14,613 nt of DNA from Solobacterium sp. (GCA_017543025.1 JAFYGX010000158.1:1-14613); one strand, 5' to 3'; shown: positions 1 to 7,525, counted from the stretch's first letter. Made by a program: numbers and translations. The notes: generated by a model not told the origin, from the letters alone.

Positions 1-29
1 ATGCTTTCTGAATGTCAAAAAAGCGCATA

Positions 30-54
30 AATAAAAGGGAATCAGCGATTCCCC
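30..54 (-). terminator. Intrinsic terminator of the tRNA-Ala gene
   Basis: Read on the minus strand, a perfect 7-bp stem (GGGAATC/GATTCCC) with a 3-base loop is followed by TTTTATTTAT. It begins 13 bases after the tRNA 3' end, so it fits a rho-independent terminator for the tRNA transcript. Nothing else is recognisable in positions 1-29. Confidence 0.8.
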
Positions 55-66
55 AAAATTGCGAAG

Positions 67-139
67 TGGAGCTTACCGGGATCGAACCGGCGACCTCCTG
101 ATTGCGAACCAGGCGCTCTCCCAGCTGAGCTAAAGCCCC
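67..139 (-). tRNA. tRNA-Ala, anticodon CGC
   Basis: The 73 bases read on the minus strand fold into a complete cloverleaf. The acceptor arms are GGGGCTT and AAGCTCC, the D-arm stem is GCTC/GAGC, the anticodon arm is CCTGG/TCAGG with loop TTCGCAA, and the T arm is GCCGG/CCGGT with loop TTCGATC. The anticodon at positions 34-36 of the tRNA is CGC, which reads the alanine codon GCG. The third acceptor pair is G·U, the known identity element for alanyl-tRNA synthetase. The 3' CCA is not encoded (the DNA reads ACT after the last stem base), so it must be added by nucleotidyltransferase. The closing anticodon-stem pair and the first T-stem pair are G·U. The call is firm. Confidence 0.97.
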
Positions 140-157
140 AATTTTCACAGCAAAAGT

Positions 158-166
158 ATTTTAACA
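158..166 (-). promoter_or_regulatory. Extended -10 promoter for tRNA-Ala (putative)
   Basis: On the minus strand TGTTAAAAT (TG-n-TAAAAT) lies 18 bases before the tRNA 5' end. No recognisable -35 hexamer stands 17 bases upstream, so it would rely on the extended -10. This is inferred from motif and position only. Confidence 0.4.
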
Positions 167-239
167 CAAGTTCGAATAATGCGGCTCAGTAATTTTTTCT
201 TTTTTCAGCTTTACAGGTGCGTGCGTACAGTTCGCATAA

Positions 240-271
240 ACACAGAAATCCCGGGTTCAGAGCCCGGGATT
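240..271 (-). terminator. Probable terminator of the S66 peptidase gene
   Basis: A perfect 9-bp G+C-rich stem (AATCCCGGG/CCCGGGATT, 247-255 with 263-271) with a 7-base loop starts 10 bases past the minus-strand stop codon. The following T-tract is interrupted (ATTTCTGTGTTT), so termination may be incomplete. Confidence 0.65.
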
Positions 272-280
272 ATCAGGAAT

Positions 281-1264
281 TCATTCAAGACGGAAAGAAA
301 CAGATCCTTTTCCGCTGCGATAGGCAAGGTCGAGGATTGCGCCGTTAATCATTGTAAAGCTTGGATTGGTATGACCGATATCGGCGTCATAGATCACCGG
401 AATATCGCCAAGCGCGCGGGTGATTGCTTCTTCATAACTCATGCCGGTTTCGCTGGACGAAAACAGCACACGTCCGATGAGTACAGCATTGGTATGGTCG
501 AACCAGCCGGCGTAGCGCATCTGCAGCAATGTCCGGTAAAATACTTCCGCACTCAGGGAAAAGTTATCAAAATACCAGATCAGGCCATCTTCCTTATAGC
601 GTTTGCTGAAGGCCTTTGCGGTCTCGTACGGAGTGCCGATCAGATCTTTCAGCACATCGATGCAGCCGCCGATGCAGCGGCCGGATACTCGGATGGTTTT
701 CCGGCTGGATTTCCATTCTGTAGGAGTATCTAACCCGGCATAATCTTCCGCAAAGGAAGGCTTCGATGAATAAAGTCTGCTCGTTCGCTGAATGACCGGC
801 TTTCCTTTCAGCAGCTTCAGCGCAGTTTTCAGATGATCCGGAAGCGGATTCTCATCAAACGAGCCCGCATTGAACCCGTAAAGGGTTGCGATATCGTATT
901 TTGCGGTGATGGTAAACAGAAGACTGGTCGGATCACTTGCGCCGGCAACCCAGACCGGGTGTTTTTTTATTGCGCTCCAGTTTACATACGGCAGAATTTC
1001 GCTCAGAAAATCACCGCCGGCCGCACAGAATACAGCGTCAACGTCCGGATCGGAAAACAGGGAAGAAAATTCATGGCCGCGTTCCTCGGCGCTTCCTCCC
1101 CGGGGGTCATCCACTCTGACATGTTCCGTTTCTCTGATTTGCCAGCCTTCCTCTTTCAGACAGCTGAGCGACTGCTCGTAAAGGTCCAGCTTATGTCCGA
1201 CGCCGGCGCTTGGCGCAGAGATGCCGATCAGATCGCCTTTTTTCAGAAATGACGGATAGTACAT
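281..1264 (-). CDS. Peptidase family S66 (LD-carboxypeptidase / MccF-like)
   Basis: This 327-residue protein belongs to the serine carboxypeptidases that trim tetrapeptides in murein recycling (LdcA type) or cleave peptide-nucleotide antibiotics (MccF type). The N-terminus (FLKKGDLIGISAPSAG) is the typical opening of the family. GASD around Ser110 is the nucleophile elbow, GRCIGGC (196-201) is the conserved segment after it, and DIGHTNP carries the expected catalytic His298. The third triad position, normally Glu, appears to be Asp233 (WYFDNF). The start is set at the second ATG, because AAAGGAGG lies 8 bases before it; an ATG ten codons upstream (1294) has no such site. There is no signal peptide, so it is probably cytoplasmic. 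It lies downstream of glgP, separated by a terminator, with a likely promoter of its own. Whether it acts on murein peptides or gives immunity to a peptide antibiotic cannot be told from sequence. Confidence 0.88.
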   Translation of the reverse strand: MYYPSFLKKGDLIGISAPSAGVGHKLDLYEQSLSCLKEEGWQIRETEHVRVDDPRGGSAEERGHEFSSLFSDPDVDAVFCAAGGDFLSEILPYVNWSAIKKHPVWVAGASDPTSLLFTITAKYDIATLYGFNAGSFDENPLPDHLKTALKLLKGKPVIQRTSRLYSSKPSFAEDYAGLDTPTEWKSSRKTIRVSGRCIGGCIDVLKDLIGTPYETAKAFSKRYKEDGLIWYFDNFSLSAEVFYRTLLQMRYAGWFDHTNAVLIGRVLFSSSETGMSYEEAITRALGDIPVIYDADIGHTNPSFTMINGAILDLAYRSGKGSVSFRLE

Positions 1265-1284
1265 AACGAATTCCTCCTTTGCCA

Positions 1285-1293
1285 ATTCTATCA
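1285..1293 (-). promoter_or_regulatory. Extended -10 promoter for the S66 gene (putative)
   Basis: On the minus strand TGATAGAAT (TG-n-TAGAAT, five of six -10 bases) lies just after the glgP terminator T-tract. Transcription starting about 7 bases downstream would give a leader of only 14-17 bases that begins at the AAAGGAGG site. Confidence 0.4.
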
Positions 1294-1298
1294 TGGGA

Positions 1299-1336
1299 CA
1301 AAAGAAAAAGCGTACATGCCTGATGCATATACGCTT
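1299..1336 (-). terminator. Intrinsic terminator of glgP
   Basis: On the minus strand a 12-bp stem (arms 1308-1319 and 1325-1336, 5-base loop) is followed by TTTTTCTTTT. The only non-Watson-Crick pair is G·U when read on the minus strand but C·A on the plus strand, which supports function with glgP. It begins 12 bases after the glgP stop codon. Confidence 0.88.
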
Positions 1337-1347
1337 GTAGGAAATGC

Positions 1348-3606
1348 TTATTTCAGATGCCAGATGTCACGGTTGTACTCCGCGATGGTACGATCGCTGG
1401 AGAAGAAGCCGGAACGGGCAATGTTGACGAGCATCATGCGGGTCCACTTGCCGCGGTTGAGATAGTCATAGATCGCTGTCTCTTTTGTGTTGCAGTAATG
1501 CTCAAGATCAAGCAGTGTCATGAACCAGTCTTTGTTCTTGAGGTTGTGCTGCAGTGCTTCCAGCATTTCGCGGTTTCCGATAGCACAGAGTTCTTTGGAA
1601 GTGATGAAGTCAATGCAGTTGCGGATATGTTCGCTGCGGTTGTAGAAGTCAATCGCATGATAGCCGTTGGTGTTGTAGAGGTTAATGACTTCATCGGAGC
1701 TGCGGCCAAAGGTGTAGATGTTCTCCCAGCCGACAAGGTCACGGATTTCAACGTTCGCTCCGTCATTGGTGCCGAGTGTGACAGCGCCGTTGAGCATGAA
1801 CTTCATGTTTCCTGTGCCGCTTGCTTCCTTGGAGGCAAGGGAAATCTGCTCGGAGATATCTGCTGCAGGAATGATGTGCTCTGCCTTGGCGACGTTGTAG
1901 TTCTGCAGCATGACAACACGCAGATGCTTGGAAACAACCGGATCGTTATTGACGAGTTCCTGCAGGCAGAGAATCAGATGAATGACATTCTTTGCCATGA
2001 TATATGCAGGCGCTGCCTTGCCGCCGAAGATGACGGTAACCGGCTTGGCCGGAATAATACCGGACTTGATGCGCAGGTATTCATAAATGATGTACAGCGC
2101 GTTCATCTGCTGCCGTTTGTACTCATGCATACGCTTTACATGAATCGAGAATACGCTGTCCGGGTCAACTTCGATTCCTTCGATCTTCCGGATGTATTCC
2201 GCAGCCTGTCTCTTCTTTTCTTTCTTGATTTCATCGATCTGCCGCAGTGTATTTTCGTCATTGTGGAAATACATCAGACGTTCGAGATCTCTCGGGTTAT
2301 TGAACCAGTCAGTGCCGATCAGCTCGATAATGAAGTTGGTCAGCTCCGGATTTGAATGCATGATCCAGCGGTGGAATGTGATGCCGTTGGTCTTGTTGTT
2401 GAACTTCTGCGGGTAGATTTCAAAGAACGGGCGAAGTTCCTGATTCTTAAGAATCTCGGTATGCAGGGCAGCGACACCGTTGACGCTGTGGCTGAAGTGC
2501 ATATCCATGTTTGCCATGTGGACTTTGCCGCTGTCGTCAATGATGTTGAGATTGCGATTATCGTGATATGCGCAGACAACCGCGTAATCAAGACCGCCGA
2601 TGATCGGCATCAGATGCGGAACAACTTCGTTCAGGTAGCTCATCGGCCACTTTTCAAGTGCTTCCGCAAGAATCGTGTGGTTGGTATACGCGCAGACTTC
2701 GCTCACGATGCCGGCAGCTTCCTTGAACGAGATGCCTTCTGCGATCAGAAGACGCATCAGTTCGGGAATTACAAGAGACGGATGGGTATCGTTGATCTGA
2801 ATTGCGACATAGTCATTCAGATGATGCAGGCTGTGGCCGAGCTCCTTCTGTTCTCTGATAATCAGCTGAGCTGCGTTGGAAACCATGAAGTACTGCTGGT
2901 AAATACGAAGCAGCTGACCATCCTTGTCGGAATCATCCGGATAGAGGAAGAGTGTCAGGTTCTTGTCGATTGCCTTCTTATCGAAAGTGATGCCTTCTGT
3001 CACGATGGATTCATCTACCGTGTCGATATCAAACAGGTGGAGACGGGTATGACCTTTCTCAAATCCGATGACATCGAGATCGTACATGCGGGACTGAACG
3101 GTCAGATTGCCAAAGCGGACCGGGAAGGAAACGTCCGTCTTAGTCAGCCAGCCATCTTTTGTCAGCCAGCGGTCAGGAATTTCCGACTGGCAGTGATTGA
3201 CGAACTCCTGCTTGAACAGACCGAAGTGGTAGCGGAGTCCGATACCGTCTCCATTGAGATCCAGGGATGCGATGGAATCGAGGAAACATGCCGCAAGACG
3301 GCCAAGTCCGCCGTTTCCAAGAGAAGGTTCTGGTTCGCATTCCTCGATCATGGAAAGATCTTTGCCGTTGGCTTTGAACAGCTGAAGTGCTTCATTATAT
3401 AGATGAAGGTTGACAAGGTTGCGTCCCAGCTGCCGGCCGGTAAGAAATTCTGCGGAAATGTAATAGAGTTTCTTGTTGCCGCTCGTTACAGGGCGCTCCT
3501 TTATTCCTTCTTTTACAATCGCACAGAGTGCGGCGTACAACTCTTCGTTGCTGGAATCGGAAATGCTCTTTCCGAGTTTCGCTGTAAGTTTTTCTTCCAG
3601 TGTCAT
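1348..3606 (-). CDS. glgP: Glycogen/maltodextrin phosphorylase (GT35)
   Basis: The enzyme releases glucose-1-phosphate from the non-reducing ends of alpha-1,4-glucans, using pyridoxal phosphate, in the cytoplasm. At 752 residues it has the usual length for compact bacterial phosphorylases. The N-terminal block LYYISAEFLTGRQLGRNL (47-64), EPSLGNGGLGRLAACFLDS (93-111) and NDTHPS (272-277) are family signatures. The PLP-binding lysine is Lys602 in EASGTGNMKFMLNGA, and HIIPAADISEQIS precedes it. The start chosen here has GGAGG 7 bases upstream; the frame stays open for 33 more codons, but they run through a poly-A tract and encode a lysine-rich stretch unlike the family. It is divergent from malQ, the usual partner in maltodextrin breakdown. 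A substrate preference for glycogen over maltodextrin cannot be decided here. Confidence 0.96.
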   Translation of the reverse strand: MTLEEKLTAKLGKSISDSSNEELYAALCAIVKEGIKERPVTSGNKKLYYISAEFLTGRQLGRNLVNLHLYNEALQLFKANGKDLSMIEECEPEPSLGNGGLGRLAACFLDSIASLDLNGDGIGLRYHFGLFKQEFVNHCQSEIPDRWLTKDGWLTKTDVSFPVRFGNLTVQSRMYDLDVIGFEKGHTRLHLFDIDTVDESIVTEGITFDKKAIDKNLTLFLYPDDSDKDGQLLRIYQQYFMVSNAAQLIIREQKELGHSLHHLNDYVAIQINDTHPSLVIPELMRLLIAEGISFKEAAGIVSEVCAYTNHTILAEALEKWPMSYLNEVVPHLMPIIGGLDYAVVCAYHDNRNLNIIDDSGKVHMANMDMHFSHSVNGVAALHTEILKNQELRPFFEIYPQKFNNKTNGITFHRWIMHSNPELTNFIIELIGTDWFNNPRDLERLMYFHNDENTLRQIDEIKKEKKRQAAEYIRKIEGIEVDPDSVFSIHVKRMHEYKRQQMNALYIIYEYLRIKSGIIPAKPVTVIFGGKAAPAYIMAKNVIHLILCLQELVNNDPVVSKHLRVVMLQNYNVAKAEHIIPAADISEQISLASKEASGTGNMKFMLNGAVTLGTNDGANVEIRDLVGWENIYTFGRSSDEVINLYNTNGYHAIDFYNRSEHIRNCIDFITSKELCAIGNREMLEALQHNLKNKDWFMTLLDLEHYCNTKETAIYDYLNRGKWTRMMLVNIARSGFFSSDRTIAEYNRDIWHLK

Positions 3607-3748
3607 TGTTTTACCTCCGTTTTTTTTTTTTTTTGGTTGTGGGTGCTGTAAGAAACGTTTTAGAATACTTTTACAGGCTGTTGCAGGATACTGTGCAAAA
3701 ACCATGCCCTAAGATACACTGTTTATCGAAAAAAAGGAAGAAAAAATT
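3607..3748. promoter_or_regulatory. Shared glgP/malQ divergent intergenic region
   Basis: Both genes must start from this 142-bp gap. It holds the glgP site GGAGG (3614-3618), a run of 15 T on the plus strand (A15 in the glgP leader, 3620-3634), the palindrome AAACGTTT (3653-3660) and the malQ site AAGGAAG (3734-3740). AAACGTTT is the type of core bound by LacI-family regulators such as MalR, but its flanks are not symmetrical. No convincing -35/-10 pair was found for either gene. Confidence 0.5.
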
Positions 3749-5266
3749 ATGAATAAAGAAACCGGAATTCTGATGCCAGTCGCTTCATTGCCAAATCGCT
3801 TTGGCTCAGGGGACTTCGGACCGGATGCGTATCGGTTCGCGGATGACGTCGCAAAAGCTGGATTCTCCATCTGGCAGATTCTGCCTCTGAACCCGCTCGG
3901 ATATGGAAGCAGTCCCTATCAGCCGTTTTCCTCTTATGCGATGGATGAGATTTATATCTCTCTGGATCTGCTGGCGGATGAAGGGCTGATCAAACGATGC
4001 GGGAATTTCAATAAGAAGGCTTCTGTTATTGATTACGGAGCTATCCGCGCGTACCGTACAGGACTTTTAAGGGAAGCCTTCCATAATTATAAGGAAGACG
4101 ATGAGGCTGCTGCGTTTGAAGCAGAGCGCCCCTGGCTTGAGTCTTATGCAATTTTCCGGGCGTTCAAGGAGAAGTTTGAACAGAAGCCCTGGACATCGTG
4201 GCCGAAGGAATTCCGCGATTATCCGCTGTATAATGCCGATGAGCAGTCGTGGAAAGACTGGCCGGAAGAATACCGGGATTATCCGGTAAACGAAAAGCCG
4301 GACCTTTCTCTGTTTGAAGAAGAAATCCGTTATCAGAAATTCCTGCAGTTATATGCGTTCAAGCAGTGGAAACATCTGAAGGAGTACGCAAACAGAAAAG
4401 GTGTGAAAATCATGGGCGACATTCCGTTCTATGTGGGGCATGACAGTGAAGACTGCTGGGCTGGCCGACCGAACTTTCTGCTGACCAAAGACGGAGATCC
4501 CAGGTTTATTGCGGGAGTACCGCCGGATTATTTTTCCGCAACCGGACAGCGCTGGGGAAATCCGATCTACGACTGGAATTATATGGAAGAAGACGGATTC
4601 ACGTTCTGGCTTAACCGCATTGCCTACAACAGCAAGCTGTTTGATATTATCCGGCTGGATCATTTCCGCGCATTTGATACGTACTGGAAAGTACCGGCGT
4701 CCTGTCCGACCGCAATCGAAGGGGAATGGATTGAAGCACCGGGAGATGCGTTCTTCAATACATTGCTGAAAGAACTGCCGGAGATCATTCTGATTGCCGA
4801 AGATCTTGGCGATCTGAGACCTGAAGTATATGAACTGCGGGATAAATACGATTTTGCGGGAATGCATATTCTGGAGTTTGAGTTCAGTCCGGAAGGAGAC
4901 AATACACAGGGGACGCACAGCCTTACCTATACCGGGACGCATGACAATGAACCGATCCGATCCTGGATCGGATCGATGACACCGCGTGATCGGCGGAGAA
5001 TGAGGAAATGGCTGCGGGCAAACGGATATGAAGACAGAGACATCTGCAGATCATTCCTCTGCTATACATTGAACAGTGATTCGGAAATCGTCATTATTCC
5101 GATATCTGACTGGCTGCACAAAGGAGTGGAAGGGCGGCTGAACCAGCCAGGCACCGTCGGCTCACCGAACTGGGAATGGCGGATGAAAAGCTTCCGTGAA
5201 TTTGAACACAAGATTCCGATGATCCGCCGGATGATCCGCAAAAGCGGAAGACGGAAGAAAAACTGA
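3749..5266 (+). CDS. malQ: 4-alpha-glucanotransferase (amylomaltase, GH77)
   Basis: This 505-residue cytoplasmic enzyme transfers alpha-1,4-glucan segments between maltodextrins, making chains long enough for the phosphorylase. The start of the protein (GILMPVASLPNRFGSGDFG) and WQILPLNPLGYGSSPYQPFS are hallmarks of GH77. The catalytic residues are visible: the nucleophile Asp304 in IIRLDHFRAFD, the acid/base Glu351 in LIAEDLG, and Asp399 in YTGTHDNEP. ATG 3749 is preceded by AAGGAAG at 8 bases. An unusual feature is a near-repeat of about 20 residues, WPKEFRDYP (151-159) followed by WPEEYRDYP (171-179). It is divergent from glgP and ends at a strong terminator, so it is a monocistronic unit. 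Confidence 0.96.
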   Translation: MNKETGILMPVASLPNRFGSGDFGPDAYRFADDVAKAGFSIWQILPLNPLGYGSSPYQPFSSYAMDEIYISLDLLADEGLIKRCGNFNKKASVIDYGAIRAYRTGLLREAFHNYKEDDEAAAFEAERPWLESYAIFRAFKEKFEQKPWTSWPKEFRDYPLYNADEQSWKDWPEEYRDYPVNEKPDLSLFEEEIRYQKFLQLYAFKQWKHLKEYANRKGVKIMGDIPFYVGHDSEDCWAGRPNFLLTKDGDPRFIAGVPPDYFSATGQRWGNPIYDWNYMEEDGFTFWLNRIAYNSKLFDIIRLDHFRAFDTYWKVPASCPTAIEGEWIEAPGDAFFNTLLKELPEIILIAEDLGDLRPEVYELRDKYDFAGMHILEFEFSPEGDNTQGTHSLTYTGTHDNEPIRSWIGSMTPRDRRRMRKWLRANGYEDRDICRSFLCYTLNSDSEIVIIPISDWLHKGVEGRLNQPGTVGSPNWEWRMKSFREFEHKIPMIRRMIRKSGRRKKN

Positions 5267-5271
5267 ATCGT

Positions 5272-5319
5272 ATGTGCATCTTCGTTCAAACAGCAGAAGG
5301 TGCACATTTTACTTTTTTT
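5272..5319 (+). terminator. Intrinsic terminator of malQ
   Basis: Arms 5272-5283 and 5296-5307 form a 12-bp stem with one U·G pair and a 12-base loop, followed by TTTTACTTTTTTT. It starts 6 bases after the malQ stop codon. Confidence 0.9.
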
Positions 5320-5337
5320 GAAGGGATATCGTAAAAT
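5308..5337 (+). promoter_or_regulatory. Candidate uppP promoter overlapping the malQ terminator tail
   Basis: TTTACT (5308-5313) and TAAAAT (5332-5337) are separated by 18 bases; each is an imperfect match to the -35/-10 consensus. A start near 5344 would leave a leader of about 15 bases containing GGAGGG. Motif evidence only. Confidence 0.35.
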
Positions 5338-5358
5338 TGAGCTCACTGGAGGGAACGA

Positions 5359-6219
5359 ATGGATCTGGTGATGGAATTGCTGAAATCTGTTTTATATGGC
5401 ATTCTGCAGGGGATTACGGAATGGCTGCCGATCAGCAGCACAGGACATCTGATTCTGCTGAATTCCGTTCTTCCTCTTAATATATATCAGGATCCGGTGA
5501 AGGATCTTGAATTCTGGAATATGTATAAGGTTGTCATTCAGCTCGGATCGATTCTTGCGGTTGCGGTGCTGTTTGTGAAACGGCTCTGGCCGTTTTCGGA
5601 ACATCGGACCCCGGCAGGGAAAAAGTCCGTTTTCAGGCTGTGGGCAAAGATCGCACTCGGTACCCTGCCGGCTGCGGTTGCCGGCCTGCTGCTGGATGAG
5701 TTTGTTGACCGGAAGCTTTCGGGCACACTGGTGGTCGGGATTGTGCTGATCGTTTACGGTATCCTGTTTCTGATCGTTGAACGGAAACCGCGGATTCCGC
5801 GGATCAATGAAGTGAAGGGGATCAGAGGAATAACCGCTCTGCTTACCGGCTGCTTTGAAGCGCTTGCGATCATCCCCGGAACATCCCGTTCCGGAGTGAC
5901 GATCATTGGCGGGACATTGCTCGGAATGAGTCGGCCGGTCGCAACGGAGTTCTCGTTCTATCTGGCGGTGCCGCTGATGACCGGTGCGTCGCTGCTGAAA
6001 CTGGCAGAACTTCCGGTTTCGCTGAATTTTCATGGAATTGCAGTGCTTTTGGCGGGAATGATTTCAGCTTTTGGAGTATCGTTAGTAGTGTTGCGCAGCC
6101 TGCTGAATTATGTTCGGAACAATGACTTCAGGCTGTTTGGCTATTATCGCATTGTACTGGGACTGATGATTCTGATTCTTTCCCTGATCGGTGCGCTGCC
6201 GGAAGGGATGATTGCCTGA
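5359..6219 (+). CDS. uppP: Undecaprenyl-diphosphate phosphatase (UppP/BacA family)
   Basis: The protein (286 residues) is an integral membrane phosphatase that regenerates undecaprenyl phosphate, the lipid carrier for peptidoglycan and other envelope polymers; the family is linked with bacitracin resistance. Both active-site signatures are present: GITEWLPISSTGHL (18-31), with Glu21 and His30, and PGTSRSG (173-179), with Arg178. Several hydrophobic segments fill the rest, in keeping with the family's multi-pass fold. Glu167 stands at a place often occupied by Gln in the homologues I recall. The start has GGAGGG 5 bases upstream. The last base of the stop codon is the first base of the next ATG, so the downstream CcdA-thioredoxin gene is translationally coupled. 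Confidence 0.96.
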   Translation: MDLVMELLKSVLYGILQGITEWLPISSTGHLILLNSVLPLNIYQDPVKDLEFWNMYKVVIQLGSILAVAVLFVKRLWPFSEHRTPAGKKSVFRLWAKIALGTLPAAVAGLLLDEFVDRKLSGTLVVGIVLIVYGILFLIVERKPRIPRINEVKGIRGITALLTGCFEALAIIPGTSRSGVTIIGGTLLGMSRPVATEFSFYLAVPLMTGASLLKLAELPVSLNFHGIAVLLAGMISAFGVSLVVLRSLLNYVRNNDFRLFGYYRIVLGLMILILSLIGALPEGMIA

Positions 6220-7433
6220 TGAATGGATCAACTGTAACGCTGACCGGATTGTTTCTGGAAGGATTATTATCGTTTTTCTCACCTTGTGTGCTGCCGCTGG
6301 TTCCGCTGTATATCGGATATCTTACAGCCGGAAGAGAGGAAGGAGAGGAGCGGAAGCCGCTCCGCACGTTTCTCCTTACGGTGTGCTTTGTGCTCGGCAT
6401 CTGCACCGTATTTCTGATTGCCGCTCTTGGCAGTTCCGCATTGCGGCTCTTTTTTCAGCGCCATACACTTCAGTTTCAGCTTGCCGGGGGATTTCTTCTT
6501 CTGCTGTTCGGTATGATGATGCTTGGCGTGATCCGGGTTCCGTTTCTGGAAAAAGACTATCGGATTCCGGGGGTGAAACCGGGCAAATCAAGCCCACTGC
6601 AGGCATACCTGCTCGGCTTTTTCTTCAGCTTTGCCTGGAGCCCGTGCATCGGACCGCTGCTTGCGTCGGCGATGGTGGCTTCCGCGTCCGCCTCATCTGC
6701 GGCTCAGGGGAGTCTGTATATTCTTGCATATGGCCTTGGCTTTGTGATTCCGTTTCTGATTACCGGACTGTTTACAGATACAATTCTGGCGTGGCTGAAA
6801 AAGCATGCCGGTATTGTGAAATGGACGGGAATCATCGGCGGAGCGGTTGTCGCATGTATGGGTATTTACATGCTGTTTCAGGCGAATCATTCCATCCTCG
6901 CGCTGCAGAGACAGGCGGCTGCTGAACCGGTTGTGGTGAGCAATGAGCCGGCAGCGGATAATACCGCTTCTGCGGAGAGCGAAACTGCAGCCATAGCAGA
7001 AGATGACGGTGCTTCTGATTCGCAGAAATATGATTTTGCACTGAAAGATAAGGACGGAACGGAACACCGGCTTACGGATTATAACGGGAAGCCGGTTTTG
7101 CTCAATTTCTTTGGCACCTGGTGCGGTTACTGCAATGAAGAGCTCCCTTCCCTGCAGCGGATTCACGATGAAGGCAGGGTGCAGGTAGTGCTGATTGCGG
7201 CTCCGGGCTTCAACGGAGAAGGCGATATCGATTATGTGGAACAGTATATGAAGGAAGCCGGCTACAGTCTGCCGATCCTCTATGATTCGGATTTTCAGGT
7301 TTCGGGCATGTACGGCATCAGTTCCTATCCGACGACGTTCATTATAAAAAGCGATGGCAATTTCCTTGGGTATATGCCCGGATATATGCCGGATGAAATG
7401 CTTGACGAAGTAATCGCGGAAGTGACGCAGTAA
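6219..7433 (+). CDS. CcdA-like thiol transporter fused to an extracytoplasmic thioredoxin domain
   Basis: This 404-residue fusion should carry reducing equivalents from cytoplasmic thioredoxin across the membrane to a thioredoxin-like domain outside. Residues 1-225 are a six-segment CcdA/DsbD-beta-type membrane domain with the two expected cysteine motifs, SPCVLPLVPLY (Cys23) and SPCIGPLL (Cys143). An Ala/Glu/Ser-rich linker (about 230-268) leads to a TlpA/ResA-like thioredoxin fold with active site WCGYC (Cys302, Cys305) and the cis-proline loop SSYPTT (Pro371). It resembles DsbD without the N-terminal alpha domain. Bacillota usually encode CcdA and an extracellular thioredoxin as separate proteins. 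Likely clients (methionine sulfoxide reductase, cytochrome c, other disulfides) are not encoded nearby. ATG 6219 overlaps the uppP stop, with GGAAGGG about 10 bases upstream. Confidence 0.92.
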   Translation: MNGSTVTLTGLFLEGLLSFFSPCVLPLVPLYIGYLTAGREEGEERKPLRTFLLTVCFVLGICTVFLIAALGSSALRLFFQRHTLQFQLAGGFLLLLFGMMMLGVIRVPFLEKDYRIPGVKPGKSSPLQAYLLGFFFSFAWSPCIGPLLASAMVASASASSAAQGSLYILAYGLGFVIPFLITGLFTDTILAWLKKHAGIVKWTGIIGGAVVACMGIYMLFQANHSILALQRQAAAEPVVVSNEPAADNTASAESETAAIAEDDGASDSQKYDFALKDKDGTEHRLTDYNGKPVLLNFFGTWCGYCNEELPSLQRIHDEGRVQVVLIAAPGFNGEGDIDYVEQYMKEAGYSLPILYDSDFQVSGMYGISSYPTTFIIKSDGNFLGYMPGYMPDEMLDEVIAEVTQ

Positions 7434-7476
7434 CGCCTCGGCACGGGTGCTGACAGGCAGAATGATTACCGCTTCG

Positions 7477-7525
7477 AAGAGACAGAAAACAGCGTATTGC
7501 TGCTGGAGTCATCTGTCTCTTTTTA
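7477..7525 (+). terminator. Intrinsic terminator of the uppP-ccdA unit
   Basis: A perfect 10-bp stem (7477-7486 with 7512-7521) encloses an inner CAGC/GCTG stem and is followed by TTTTT. It lies about 45 bases after the ccdA-thioredoxin stop codon. Confidence 0.85.

Noticed and set aside
1357..3402. Long plus-strand frames (332 and 348 codons) opposite glgP
   Set aside because: Both lie wholly within glgP and lack start signals and recognisable domains; they are shadows of the sense gene.
6212..6925. 237-codon plus-strand frame overlapping the CcdA gene
   Set aside because: It is out of frame with the CcdA domain, which has clear motifs, and its translation is low in family-like sequence and rich in Cys, Arg and Ser.
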